Shown: positions 44,653 through 53,684 of the stretch, one piece after another
Position numbering within the stretch: the stretch's first letter is position 1
Layout of the letters: the number at the start of each line of letters is the position of its first letter
Source of the DNA: Hungatella hathewayi
GTDB lineage: Bacteria; Bacillota; Clostridia; Lachnospirales; Lachnospiraceae
NCBI GenBank assembly: GCA_025149285.1
Contig: CP102274.1
Location: forward strand, 6,180,489-6,244,488
DNA length: 64,000 bases
Direction of reading: 5' to 3'
Position numbers and translations under genes: made by a program
Notes under the pieces: model-generated
Told to the model about the DNA's origin: nothing
Databases searched by the model: none
What the model saw: only the letters and a program-made list of their open reading frames with translations

Positions 44653-44708
44653 AACTGTCTCCTCCTTTGTCTTTTATATAAATTTTAATAAACCCCTGTT
44701 TTTCTCTG

Positions 44709-45974
44709 TCACGCTTTGTCCAGAAGATATTTGTCACCAAACAGACAGCTGTTCAGCGCGTACAGCGCCGCCCCGGTTATAAAGCCTTCGTCTGAATCGT
44801 TAATCTTTGAATAAGTGACCAGCCCCGTGTCCGCATTGCCATAGGAGGGAAAAATTCTTACCAGATCGTTCAGTTTCTTTTCCAGATACTCTCCTCCATA
44901 TGCCAGCAGTCCCTGTAAAATAATCTGCTGCGGATCATACATCAGTACAATATTATAAATAGCCCTCGCCATATAGACAGCAAACTCATCCACCACAGCC
45001 CCGGCCAGCAGATTACCGCTGTTGGCCTCCAGGAAGACTTCCCGGATATCGCCCGCCTTCCGGCTGTCCAGAGCATTATGCGGATACGCAGCCTCATACT
45101 TTTTCCAGATGGAGCGTAAGGATTCCGGTGACATCATGCTCTCCAGACAGCCATCGTTTCCACAGACGCACCGCCGGCCTTGATTCGTCTCCACCAGAAG
45201 GTGGCCAAACTCTCCCTGGTATCCATGCCTGCCGTACAAAAGTTCTCCCTTCTCTATCACACAGCCTCCCACGCTGCCTGTGGAATGCATAAATAATGCA
45301 GCCACTGTCTTGTGATTCAGGGACGGATCCTCCAGCAGCTCTGCATATCCCAGAAAACGTCCCACATTATCAATCATAATTGGAAATGAAAATTGAAGTT
45401 TTGCCCGTAGAAATTCGCAAACGGGAAAATCATTCATACGCTTCGTTCCTATGGGGAACATGCATACACCTCTTTTTCTGTCAACAACGCCCCCACATGC
45501 CACTACCATCATACATATCTGCTCTTTGCGGATACCGCTCTCTTTCAACAGAAGTTTTACTTCATCCGCGGTAACCTCCATCGCCAGATTCCAGCCATTC
45601 CATCTGCCAAGATCTGAGAGTTCCCGCACTCTTCTCTGAATAACCCTGCACTTCATATTGGAAATATTACAGCTGATAAAATCGTTCCCAATGATTACAA
45701 TAATTGTGTAGCGAAAGGAGGCATTCATGGAAAAGACTCTGGGAGGCTTCCCACCTGCCGTCGTAGAATCTCTGGTTCCCACTTTTTTCAGCACCTTTTC
45801 TCTGCACAGTTCGTTTACAATCTGAGTCGCCGACGTCCGGCTCAGTTCCAGCCTGTCCGCAATCTCCGGAATGGTCATCTCTGCGCTGTTCTGAAGCAGT
45901 GCTACAATTGCCTTCTGATTTCTTCGTTTTATATTCCTGGGTTTTTCCGCTTTTACTTTTCTTGCATCCAACAT
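44709..45974 (-). CDS. ROK-family transcriptional repressor
   Basis: A 421-residue ROK (XylR/NagC-type) protein: N-terminal winged helix (RRNQKAIVALLQNSAEMTIPEIADRLELSRTSATQIVNEL) and a sugar-kinase-like domain with the zinc motif GHLLVETNQGRRCVCGNDGCLES. The kinase-like Gly motifs are partly altered, consistent with a repressor. It lies inside the operon it probably controls; a ROK-type operator is found before the first gene at 48210-48252. Confidence 0.92.
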   Translation of the reverse strand: MLDARKVKAEKPRNIKRRNQKAIVALLQNSAEMTIPEIADRLELSRTSATQIVNELCREKVLKKVGTRDSTTAGGKPPRVFSMNASFRYTIIVIIGNDFISCNISNMKCRVIQRRVRELSDLGRWNGWNLAMEVTADEVKLLLKESGIRKEQICMMVVACGGVVDRKRGVCMFPIGTKRMNDFPVCEFLRAKLQFSFPIMIDNVGRFLGYAELLEDPSLNHKTVAALFMHSTGSVGGCVIEKGELLYGRHGYQGEFGHLLVETNQGRRCVCGNDGCLESMMSPESLRSIWKKYEAAYPHNALDSRKAGDIREVFLEANSGNLLAGAVVDEFAVYMARAIYNIVLMYDPQQIILQGLLAYGGEYLEKKLNDLVRIFPSYGNADTGLVTYSKINDSDEGFITGAALYALNSCLFGDKYLLDKA

Positions 45975-46009
45975 GGCAAACCATCCTCACTTTACTTTCC
46001 GGCCGCCAG

Positions 46010-47026
46010 CTACGGTTCCATATGGAACCGGTATGTCGTCCTGGAAGTAAACACGGTGTTCTTTCTGACAATGCATCCTGGAAAATGGCTGCGGTTGACT
46101 GCATCGGGGAATCCCTGTGTTTCGAAGCAGATGCCTGCGTACCTCTGATAATGTACGCCGCCTTTACAGGCGAGACTGCCGTCAAAATGATTGCCTGTAT
46201 AAATCTGAATCCCCGGCTGATCTGTATAGACCTCCATCCGTCTTCCGCTCTCCACATGCCGCAGTTCTGCTGCTTTCCGGTATCCAAAGCCGCGCAGAAC
46301 GTAGTTATGATCAAGGCCAAACGTCTCACTCAGTACCTCGCTCAGCTTTCTCCTCCCGGTAAAGTCCAGGTTCGTCCCCTCCACCTTCCGGATCTCTCCT
46401 GTTGGAATCATATCCGGGGCTGCCGGCGTATAGAAATCAGCCATTAATCTCAGTTCATGGTTCAAAACATCGGCATCCCTTCCGCCGGACAGATTAAAAT
46501 AAGCATGATTGGTCAGATTCACCGGGGTGTCCTCTTCCGGCACCAGCCGGTAACGGATATCGAGTGCATCATCCTCCGTTACCCGGTAAGTGACCTCCAG
46601 CGAGACACTATCCGGAAACCCATCTGCTGCCGAATCCTTCCAGTACAGTGTAACCCAGTCATCTCCGCCAGCCGCTATATGAAAATTCTTTGTTGCGTAG
46701 CCCGCGCTTCCGCTGTGAAGGCAGTTGCCCCGGTCATTGCGTTCAAGCCAGTAACCCCTTCCGTTCACATGAAATTCCCCGCCCCTAATCCGGTTGGCTA
46801 CCCGTCCTATAACGGCCGCACTGCAGGAGGGATTCCTTCTGTATTCTTCCAGTGTATTCTGCCCCAGCACTACATCGTCTGCTTTTCCATTCTCCCCCGG
46901 GACATACAGATTCTTTATAACAGCACCGTAGGTCATAATGCTGGCCGTCATGCCAGATCCGTTCGCAATCATCACTTCCAGAACATCGGAACAATCAGGA
47001 AGTGTTCCCAATCTTTTCATCTTCAT
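46010..47026 (-). CDS. galM: Aldose 1-epimerase (mutarotase), second copy
   Basis: A 338-residue mutarotase with AVIGRVANRIRGGEF, the catalytic-His segment NLTNHAYFNLSGG and the catalytic-Glu segment AGICFETQGFPDAVN. It is only distantly like the one at 3353-4447, so each serves its own pathway. The gene starts one base past the stop of the MFS gene. Confidence 0.93.
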   Translation of the reverse strand: MKMKRLGTLPDCSDVLEVMIANGSGMTASIMTYGAVIKNLYVPGENGKADDVVLGQNTLEEYRRNPSCSAAVIGRVANRIRGGEFHVNGRGYWLERNDRGNCLHSGSAGYATKNFHIAAGGDDWVTLYWKDSAADGFPDSVSLEVTYRVTEDDALDIRYRLVPEEDTPVNLTNHAYFNLSGGRDADVLNHELRLMADFYTPAAPDMIPTGEIRKVEGTNLDFTGRRKLSEVLSETFGLDHNYVLRGFGYRKAAELRHVESGRRMEVYTDQPGIQIYTGNHFDGSLACKGGVHYQRYAGICFETQGFPDAVNRSHFPGCIVRKNTVFTSRTTYRFHMEP

Positions 47027-47027
47027 C

Positions 47028-48194
47028 TCACGATCTTCTCCATCCTGCCGTTATCCCTGCCGCAGCCGTCACGGCCAGCAGCAAAAAGGCTATAATCAAA
47101 AATCCTTCTCTTATTCCATACGCACTGGCCAGAACACCTCCCAGCAGGCTGCCGCTCAGACTTCCTGCCCCCATCTGGACAACTGCCAGTGTGCTCTGGC
47201 CCTGGGAGATCTTCCCGGGCATCACCATACGGTTGATATAGGTTACACAGACAAAGTAACATACCATATACGAAGGTCCCTGCAAAAGCTGGGCTGCGGC
47301 CATCAGCGGTACGTTCCCTGCGGACAGCAGTATCAGTCTTAAAGCCATACAGCCTACGGCTGCAGTCAGCAGCGCCGTTTCCTTAAACCGGCGTGACAGC
47401 CGGTGAATCAGAAGCAGTACCGGAATTTCACTGAGCGCCGAGATACAGTTCAGCACCCCAAGAAGCGACTGACTGTATCCCAGTTCCAGAAGATACACCC
47501 CCAGAAAGGCCGAGTAATAGTTGATTCCAAACTGCATGGCAAAAGCGAATACAAGGACCGGATAAATTTCCTTTGATTTGAAAATGGGGCCTTTGTCTGC
47601 CTTTGCTTTAAATTTACCGGTATCCGGATTCTTTGTGTCCGGTTCCTGCACCTTCCAGGTTTTTCTGTCCCCGGGCAGCGTCAGACAAAGCAGTGCAAAC
47701 ACCAGAAAACAGGCGCTGTTTCCATAAAACATAAGGTTGATCCGTTTTTTCAAATAAAAACCCATACCCAAAACTATGACCGCATAACTGATCGTCCCGC
47801 ACATCCTGATCCATGCAAAATTAATTCGTTTTTCTTCCGCCTGATTCACTACCAGAGCGTCACAGACCGGGAGAACCGCGCTGTTAAATAACGCATAACA
47901 GATAACCGCCCCCAGAATTTCACGAAAGGATTCCGTTCCCGGAAAGAGCAGAACCGCCGCGGAACAGCACAGGTTCAGCAGAATCAGGACACAGCGCCTC
48001 TTTCCCGTCCGGTCCGCCAGTGCCGCCCATAAAGGCTGTACCGTCAGAGATGCAACAGGAAGGACCGCAGACAGAATTCCAACCTGCATGGAATTCATTC
48101 CTCTTTGTGAAAAATACATGGATATAAAAGGCAGATACAGTGATGCTGTAATCCAGTACAGCCCATTGATCAGGTACAGATTCAGCCCCTTCAT
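47028..48194 (-). CDS. MFS transporter of the LacY/phenylpropionate-permease-like type
   Basis: A 388-residue carrier with about twelve membrane segments, starting NLYLINGLYWITASLYLPFISMYFSQRG, with the loop LAALADRTGKRRC-type motif A (WAALADRTGKRRC). It belongs to the MFS_1-like group near LacY and the 3-phenylpropionate carrier. As first gene of the sugar operon it would give a second, proton-driven route for uptake or for efflux of a product. Substrate unknown. Confidence 0.88.
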   Translation of the reverse strand: MKGLNLYLINGLYWITASLYLPFISMYFSQRGMNSMQVGILSAVLPVASLTVQPLWAALADRTGKRRCVLILLNLCCSAAVLLFPGTESFREILGAVICYALFNSAVLPVCDALVVNQAEEKRINFAWIRMCGTISYAVIVLGMGFYLKKRINLMFYGNSACFLVFALLCLTLPGDRKTWKVQEPDTKNPDTGKFKAKADKGPIFKSKEIYPVLVFAFAMQFGINYYSAFLGVYLLELGYSQSLLGVLNCISALSEIPVLLLIHRLSRRFKETALLTAAVGCMALRLILLSAGNVPLMAAAQLLQGPSYMVCYFVCVTYINRMVMPGKISQGQSTLAVVQMGAGSLSGSLLGGVLASAYGIREGFLIIAFLLLAVTAAAGITAGWRRS

Positions 48195-48209
48195 GTCGAT
48201 CCTCGCTTT

Positions 48210-48252
48210 TTAGTAAGTAAACTTTATTTACTAACCTTGGTAAACTTTATTC
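48210..48252. promoter_or_regulatory. Probable ROK operator before the 14-gene operon
   Basis: TTAGTAAGTAAA and TTTATTTACTAA form a 12-bp inverted repeat with one mismatch around a single C (48210-48234). GTAAACTTTATT within it recurs as a direct repeat at 48240-48251. A -10 TATAAT on the minus strand lies at 48265-48260. XylR/NagC-type repressors bind similar TTAGTT-N-AACTAA dyads. Confidence 0.65.
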
Positions 48253-48324
48253 TGTTGTCATTATAAATCCTGAACTTTTTATATGGGGGATTTTGCAAAA
48301 TCGAGGGCGGAACCATCATTTTTA

Positions 48325-49026
48325 CTATTCCGCTTCTGCAAGAAGGCTGTTTTTGATATGCTTATAATATTTTTGGCTGACCGGAATCCACTCTTCTTCT
48401 CCTTCCAGCCGTATCCGGTACATCTCCAGCTGCCGGACATAATTCAGATTAATCAGATAACTCTTATGACAGTGAAGAAAGTACGGCGGAAGCCTGTCCA
48501 GCAGATCGTCCAGCTTCCCATACGACCGGATCTCCTCTTCCCATGTTTTTACACACAGCTGATGCCCCATGCTCTCCACATACAAAATCTTCTGGTAAGG
48601 GATGCGGTAGATCTTTCCCTTTGTCACCAGAGTCAGGCACCGCTTGTATTCCTGCTGTGCCATCTGTTCCAGACGGAGAATGGTTCTCTGGAACTCATCT
48701 TTATCCAGAGGAGAAAAGAGCAGGGAATCCGGCTGAAGATCGAATAAATGCTCCGGCCAGTCCATACGGTCAACCACCAGAACAAGCTTCAGATGATGAA
48801 TCTTCTTTTTACAGGTTCTGGCAACCCCTGTCCCCTTTTCTTTCTGATGAACCAGATCTACAATCAGGATTTCTGCGTCCTCGTTCACCTCTTCTAAGTA
48901 GAACATCAGCTGGTCTTTGTCCGTAAATGTATGTAAGGCTCTGTAATCTGCCGCGTCGCCGGCAGACAGCGCCCATTCCAGGCCAGCGAACCGTTTTTCC
49001 GGATCATACAGTAGAATCTTTCCCAT
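48325..49026 (-). CDS. LytTR-family DNA-binding regulator
   Basis: A 233-residue regulator. The C-terminal hundred residues are a LytTR domain (GKIYRIPYQKILYVESMGHQLCV ... FLHCHKSYLINLNYVRQL ... WIPVSQKYYKHIKNSL). The N-terminal half has a receiver-like outline (ILIVDLVHQKEK with an Asp) but lacks clear phosphorylation signatures. The start at 49026 overlaps the upstream gene by 23 bases. No histidine kinase is adjacent. It may act on its own operon or on the sugar operon just downstream. Confidence 0.85.
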   Translation of the reverse strand: MGKILLYDPEKRFAGLEWALSAGDAADYRALHTFTDKDQLMFYLEEVNEDAEILIVDLVHQKEKGTGVARTCKKKIHHLKLVLVVDRMDWPEHLFDLQPDSLLFSPLDKDEFQRTILRLEQMAQQEYKRCLTLVTKGKIYRIPYQKILYVESMGHQLCVKTWEEEIRSYGKLDDLLDRLPPYFLHCHKSYLINLNYVRQLEMYRIRLEGEEEWIPVSQKYYKHIKNSLLAEAE

Positions 49027-49399
49027 CCTGCTCAACCATCTTTCGTATCTCGTCCGCACACGGAAAACAGAGATCCTCCTGAACTGCCGCATCTGCTTCC
49101 ATGACTGCTTTATAGTATCGGTTTACTGTGTCATTCGCTGAAATAATAATATATTTACGCTTTATCTGTCTTACCGCCTCTTCAAACTTCTGCCCTCCGT
49201 TCATCTCCAGCCGGTCTTTGATCTGCATATAATACAGGATCAGATGCTCCCGCTTCTCTCCCGGAATCAGCTCTTCCAGCAGTTCTCCTACCTTATCCCT
49301 GTGTTTCGCACCGTAGACGAAATAATGACGCAGCACTTCTTCATCCCGCTTTCTCCGTTCTTCCTTACCAGGAATAAAAACTCCCAATATTCTTACCAT
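49004..49399 (-). CDS. Hypothetical protein paired with the LytTR regulator
   Basis: A 131-residue, highly charged, mostly helical protein that I do not recognise (MVRILGVFIPGKEERRKRDEEVLRHYF ...). There is no signal peptide or membrane segment. The gene overlaps the LytTR gene by 23 bases, so the two are translationally coupled and the product is probably a partner or sensor for it. No RBS stronger than AGGGG precedes the ATG. Confidence 0.7.
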   Translation of the reverse strand: MVRILGVFIPGKEERRKRDEEVLRHYFVYGAKHRDKVGELLEELIPGEKREHLILYYMQIKDRLEMNGGQKFEEAVRQIKRKYIIISANDTVNRYYKAVMEADAAVQEDLCFPCADEIRKMVEQDGKDSTV

Positions 49400-49654
49400 A
49401 AATGCACCCCTGTATGTATATAGATCTGTTAATGTATGATCAGAATATCAGGTTTTTAATTTTGTGTCAATATTTTACATATTATATATTTTATCTGATT
49501 ACACTTTATTTATAAGTAATTATTACTTTTCATGATTTTACTGTCCGATTTTCACTTCATGTACTGAGTAAACCGATTCGGCATGGCAGGAGCTCTTTTT
49601 TCCTTCTGCTTACATCCTGTAGCCTCTTTATTTTTTTACACAGAAAGGCTCCGG

Positions 49655-49768
49655 CTAAAGATAAGTTTCTATTCCATTTTCCACCATGATTCTGTCTAAT
49701 ACCGAATCACAGATATCCATACACTCTGAAAGATACAGCGGCAAATTTGGTTTCGCACTAAAATCCAT
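49655..49768 (-). CDS. Possible 37-residue small ORF or gene relic
   Basis: MDFSAKPNLPLYLSECMDI... ends in MVENGIETYL. There is no ribosome binding site, so it may be the surviving 3' end of a lost gene. The rest of 49400-49809 is AT-rich without further signals. Confidence 0.2.
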   Translation of the reverse strand: MDFSAKPNLPLYLSECMDICDSVLDRIMVENGIETYL

Positions 49769-49809
49769 CTTTGACAATTGAGTAAAAATAGGATTTTACC
49801 CCAAAAAAG

Positions 49810-49846
49810 AAGAACGCTTCCATTTTCGATACCTGAAAGCGTTCTT
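49810..49846 (-). terminator. Terminator of the buk-nhaC-ptb-MFS operon
   Basis: AAGAACGCTT (49810-49819) pairs with AAGCGTTCTT (49837-49846); on the minus strand CTTTTTT follows. It lies 54 bp past the MFS stop. Confidence 0.85.
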
Positions 49847-49900
49847 GTTTCATTTATAAAATCTCCATTTAATAATAAGTCAAATATGCCGGATGGCTTC

Positions 49901-51211
49901 TCATGATGCCCGGTCCCCTTCTGATCCGCCTTCTACAGGCACCCGGCCTGTAACTACATATTTCTTTTTATAGAAAGCCGTAGCAATACCATTAACAACA
50001 CCAATCAGCATGATAATGATAATATATATAAATATCCTTGTGTACCCTGCATTTCCGTAGGTATCCATCCAGTGTCCATACATGGCGGCCTGGAACAGGT
50101 CCGGGCAGAAACCGATGGCACAGACAAAGCCAGCTGTAGAAGCCGCATAGCGGCATGGTATTTTTACCTCTGAAGGAACTGCAAACATGCCGCCCCTTGC
50201 TATATGTACCATAAATCCGATGACCAGAGTCATAGCGGTCAGAAGAACAGACGGTACTCCGGCAGGCATAAACATAAAAATAAGGGTAATGACTGCTGCA
50301 AATGCCAACACAGTCGAGATTACGGTGGATACTGAGTGTATTCTGTCACCCATATATCCTCCCAGTGGAGCTCCAATAATACGTATCCCATATGTCCTGA
50401 TAATGGCAATTGCACCGGATCCGATTACAGTGGCACCCAGGACATTCGTAAAATATGGTGTAAAGTAGGACAGCGTCTGATATGTAGAATATGTGGCAAA
50501 TACGGCAATACCTGCAAACCATGTACGCGGATCTTTAAATACCCCGATCCACTCTTTTACAGAAAGCTTTGTCTCTTCGCCTCCATCGGCAGATGATCCC
50601 GCTTTTTCAGGATTGGGAAGCAGGAAAATTAAAGCAACAGTTGCCAGCAGGCCAACTGCACCGTAGCTTATGATAACTGCCTTCAGTCCGGCCACGCCTC
50701 CCATGGCCCCGACAGCTACCTTAGCATAAAGCCCCAGAGCTACGAAATTAATGATAACGCTGGCAAGACCGCAGGCCGATTCGGTGAAACCAAAAATGGT
50801 TCCCTGGCTCTCCTCGTCCCCTACCAGGCGAACCAGTTTGGTGTGGGCAGGAAAGTATAGGATCAGGCCGGCCACTGCCAGCCCTGCCCATATAAAAACA
50901 GCAAATGCATAGCTCATTTTCATGGCCAGAAGAAAATCCAGTGCACAGGTAATAAACATCCCCAGTAAATAGACCTTCTTCGTATTAAATTTATCACTAA
51001 GCGCACCTCCCAAAGGCGCCAGCAGATTACCAATGCCAAAGATCGCGATCAGAAACCCCAGTTGGGTGTTACTAGCATGCAGAGCACCTGCAAGATCATC
51101 ATAAAATACATACTGTACAAATGGTGTTGCATACACCACGGCAAAGGCAAGCCCCATAAAAAATACAATCAACAGTTGTCTGCCAGTGATGGATACTTTT
51201 GAATTAGACAT
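49901..51211 (-). CDS. MFS transporter, OxlT/NarK-like organic acid carrier
   Basis: A 436-residue carrier with about twelve membrane segments; early loop FGIGNLLAPLGGALSDKFNTKKVYLLG is MFS motif A, and RTYGIRIIGAPLGGYMGDR repeats it in the second half. It resembles the oxalate/formate antiporter group. It is the last gene of the IclR-linked operon and probably imports the 2-oxoacid precursor or exports the carboxylate product. Confidence 0.88.
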   Translation of the reverse strand: MSNSKVSITGRQLLIVFFMGLAFAVVYATPFVQYVFYDDLAGALHASNTQLGFLIAIFGIGNLLAPLGGALSDKFNTKKVYLLGMFITCALDFLLAMKMSYAFAVFIWAGLAVAGLILYFPAHTKLVRLVGDEESQGTIFGFTESACGLASVIINFVALGLYAKVAVGAMGGVAGLKAVIISYGAVGLLATVALIFLLPNPEKAGSSADGGEETKLSVKEWIGVFKDPRTWFAGIAVFATYSTYQTLSYFTPYFTNVLGATVIGSGAIAIIRTYGIRIIGAPLGGYMGDRIHSVSTVISTVLAFAAVITLIFMFMPAGVPSVLLTAMTLVIGFMVHIARGGMFAVPSEVKIPCRYAASTAGFVCAIGFCPDLFQAAMYGHWMDTYGNAGYTRIFIYIIIIMLIGVVNGIATAFYKKKYVVTGRVPVEGGSEGDRAS

Positions 51212-51299
51212 AAAAGCCCTCCTCTCCGCTGTCCAGGCAGCGGTACTTTTTACTTTTTATTCACTTTATAGTAACTCATTCTTACTGATACGACTCTGT

Positions 51300-52199
51300 T
51301 CAAGTTTGAGCCGCCAGACATGCTAAAGCAATCGAGTTCATTTTAATTTCTGCAGTATCCGAGCGAGATCCAAGAATAACCGGATTAGATGCGCCCAATA
51401 CAATCCCGGCCCAGGAGCTGTGACACAGATGGATCCAGGACTTTCCCATGATATTACCTGCTTCAATGTTTGGAAATATCACAAGATCCACATCCCCGGT
51501 GATCTTACTGTCAATCTTCTTATGAGCTGCCGCCTGGGGATCAAATGCAACATCAAAGGCAATCGGACCTTCTATGATACAGGGAAGAAAACCGTCTTCT
51601 GTTTTGACTGCTTCCACAAGTCCAGCTGCATCCATGGTGGAAGGTACTTTTGGATCTACCATCTCATTGGCAGTGAGGACTGCCACTTTTGGGGTATGGA
51701 TTCCCATGTTTTCCACTGCATATAAAAGGTTTTTTAATATATCCTTCTTCTGCTCCAGACCGGGAGCAACATTGATCCCGCTGTCTGAGCAAAATAACAG
51801 CTTATGATATCCCGGCGCTTCATAGGCCGCCATCATGGAAAGCAGACGGCCTGTGCGAAGTCCCCACTCACGGTTAAGAATCCCCCGCATATAAATACTT
51901 GTGTTGACAAGTCCCTTCATAAGAACCTGTGCATTACCATTATGGACTTCTCGAACAGCACGTTCCACTGCCTCTGTTTCCGTTTCAGCTCCCAATATCT
52001 CCGTTGGTACAAGATTTATCTGACGGCAGATATCTTCTATTTTCTCTTTATCACCAGTAAGAACCGGCTGGATAAAACCATCATCTACTGCCGCCTTTAC
52101 CGCCAGAAGCAGTTCCGTATCAGCTGCTGCTGCCACACTGACAACCAGAGGCCTGGAAGATTTAACCCGTTCCCGTAATTCCTTAAAATTTTTTATCAT
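51300..52199 (-). CDS. ptb: Phosphate butyryltransferase-type acyltransferase
   Basis: A 299-residue phosphate acyltransferase (PTA_PTB family) that converts acyl-CoA plus phosphate to acyl phosphate. Family features: VSVAAAADTELLLAVKAAVDDG at the N-terminus, HKLLFCSDSGINVAP in the middle and KSWIHLCHSSWAGIVLGASNPVILGSRSD at the C-terminus. It works with the butyrate kinase encoded two genes upstream to make ATP. Chain length could be butyryl, isobutyryl or isovaleryl. Confidence 0.92.
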   Translation of the reverse strand: MIKNFKELRERVKSSRPLVVSVAAAADTELLLAVKAAVDDGFIQPVLTGDKEKIEDICRQINLVPTEILGAETETEAVERAVREVHNGNAQVLMKGLVNTSIYMRGILNREWGLRTGRLLSMMAAYEAPGYHKLLFCSDSGINVAPGLEQKKDILKNLLYAVENMGIHTPKVAVLTANEMVDPKVPSTMDAAGLVEAVKTEDGFLPCIIEGPIAFDVAFDPQAAAHKKIDSKITGDVDLVIFPNIEAGNIMGKSWIHLCHSSWAGIVLGASNPVILGSRSDTAEIKMNSIALACLAAQT

Positions 52200-52211
52200 G
52201 TCCCATTCTCC

Positions 52212-53663
52212 TTAACCTAATTTATGTCTTTTACTCAGTCTGTGATCTATACTTTTACGTTCTTCATCCCCTATCCGCATAATGTATATCCCGAACATCG
52301 CCAATACAATAGACAGGAGGGGATTTACATAATTGAAAATTGCATATTTCCAATATTGAGACACGCTCATTCCCAACGTAGAAAAGATAAATACACCGCT
52401 AGTTGACCAGGGGATAAACACTTGAGTCAGTGTTCCCCCTTCTTCCAAAAGCCGGGATAACATTTCCGGTTTCAGCCCTCGTTTCTTAAAAGCGTCTTTA
52501 TAGAGACTTCCGTTTATGACGATGGAAAGAAACACCTCCCCCATAGTCAGGGTACCAAGTGTGGTACTGGCTATAACCACCGGCACCATCATCTTATCAC
52601 GCTTTACCTTATGGATCACTACTTCTATAATGCAGGGCAAATATCCCACATGTTCCATGACGCCTCCAAATGCAATAGCGATACAAGACAAGGAAAATGT
52701 ATACATCATACTTTGTATGCCGCCGCGAAGCAGTAATTTATCGACCAGTTCTACTCCTGTAGGTTCTGTATATCCATAATTCAGCCCTGCAATAACCTCT
52801 TTTAAAGGATATCCCTGGTAGAATACTGCCACCAGAACTGCCAGAACTGTACCGATGGCCATACTTGGCACCGCCGGATATTTTCTCAAATTCAGTATCA
52901 GCAGTACAGCCATGGGAACGAGAACCAATGGACTGATGTGAAAGCGTCCGCCTATGGCTGCCAGAAATAACTCCACTGTATCCATGCTAAAATTTCCTCC
53001 CCGATAGGACAACCCAAGCACGGTAAACGCTATCAGAGTGATTATATAGGAAGGGAGGGTGGTTTTCCACATTGCACCTATATGAGCATACAAAGTAGTC
53101 CCCACAGCTGCCGGTGCCAGGTTTGTACTGTCAGAAATCGAAGACATTTTATCTCCGAAAAATGCTCCAGATATAACCATGCCTGCTGTAAGAGGGGCTG
53201 GTATTCCCAAACCGGTACCGATTCCCATCATAGCCAGGCCCATAGTGCCTACGGTTCCCCAGGATGTACCTATGGAAATTGATGTCAGGCTGCACAGAAG
53301 GAGACCTATCGGCAGAAAATAATCAGGGATGATGTACTGAAGTCCATAATAAATCAAAGCCGGTACTGTGCCTGAGAATATCAGGGAACTGATGATAACA
53401 CCTATAAATATAAATATTATCATAGCCGCCAGCGCCTGCCCCAGTGATTTCTTCATACAGCCTACCAGATCCATGAAACTGTATCCCAGGGGGACGGATG
53501 CCAGGCATACGATTGCCAGCGCACAGAGCAGCATAATATGTATATCGTAGTCCAACAGGACAACACCAATCAACAGGACTGCTATGGCTGCTCCAAATAC
53601 CACCATGGACATCCCTATACCGGGCTGTAGTTTTTCCTTATGGTTTTCATTCAATCCATACAC
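52212..53663 (-). CDS. NhaC-family Na+/H+ antiporter
   Basis: A 483-residue membrane protein with eleven to twelve segments. The NhaC signature is SGAFFGDKMSSISDSTNLAPAAVGT. NhaC-like proteins exchange Na+ for H+, and some exchange malate for lactate. Its gene lies between ptb and the butyrate kinase, so it likely balances ions or carries an acid for this pathway. Confidence 0.9.
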   Translation of the reverse strand: MYGLNENHKEKLQPGIGMSMVVFGAAIAVLLIGVVLLDYDIHIMLLCALAIVCLASVPLGYSFMDLVGCMKKSLGQALAAMIIFIFIGVIISSLIFSGTVPALIYYGLQYIIPDYFLPIGLLLCSLTSISIGTSWGTVGTMGLAMMGIGTGLGIPAPLTAGMVISGAFFGDKMSSISDSTNLAPAAVGTTLYAHIGAMWKTTLPSYIITLIAFTVLGLSYRGGNFSMDTVELFLAAIGGRFHISPLVLVPMAVLLILNLRKYPAVPSMAIGTVLAVLVAVFYQGYPLKEVIAGLNYGYTEPTGVELVDKLLLRGGIQSMMYTFSLSCIAIAFGGVMEHVGYLPCIIEVVIHKVKRDKMMVPVVIASTTLGTLTMGEVFLSIVINGSLYKDAFKKRGLKPEMLSRLLEEGGTLTQVFIPWSTSGVFIFSTLGMSVSQYWKYAIFNYVNPLLSIVLAMFGIYIMRIGDEERKSIDHRLSKRHKLG

Positions 53664-53684
53664 CCTCTTCCCCTTTTATGCACC

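Noticed and set aside
32958..47026. Sulfoquinovose, fucose or tagatose pathway as a firm assignment
   Set aside because: No diagnostic enzyme such as sulfoquinovosidase, fuculokinase/FucA-type class II aldolase or tagatose-6-phosphate isomerase is present. The gene set fits only in outline.
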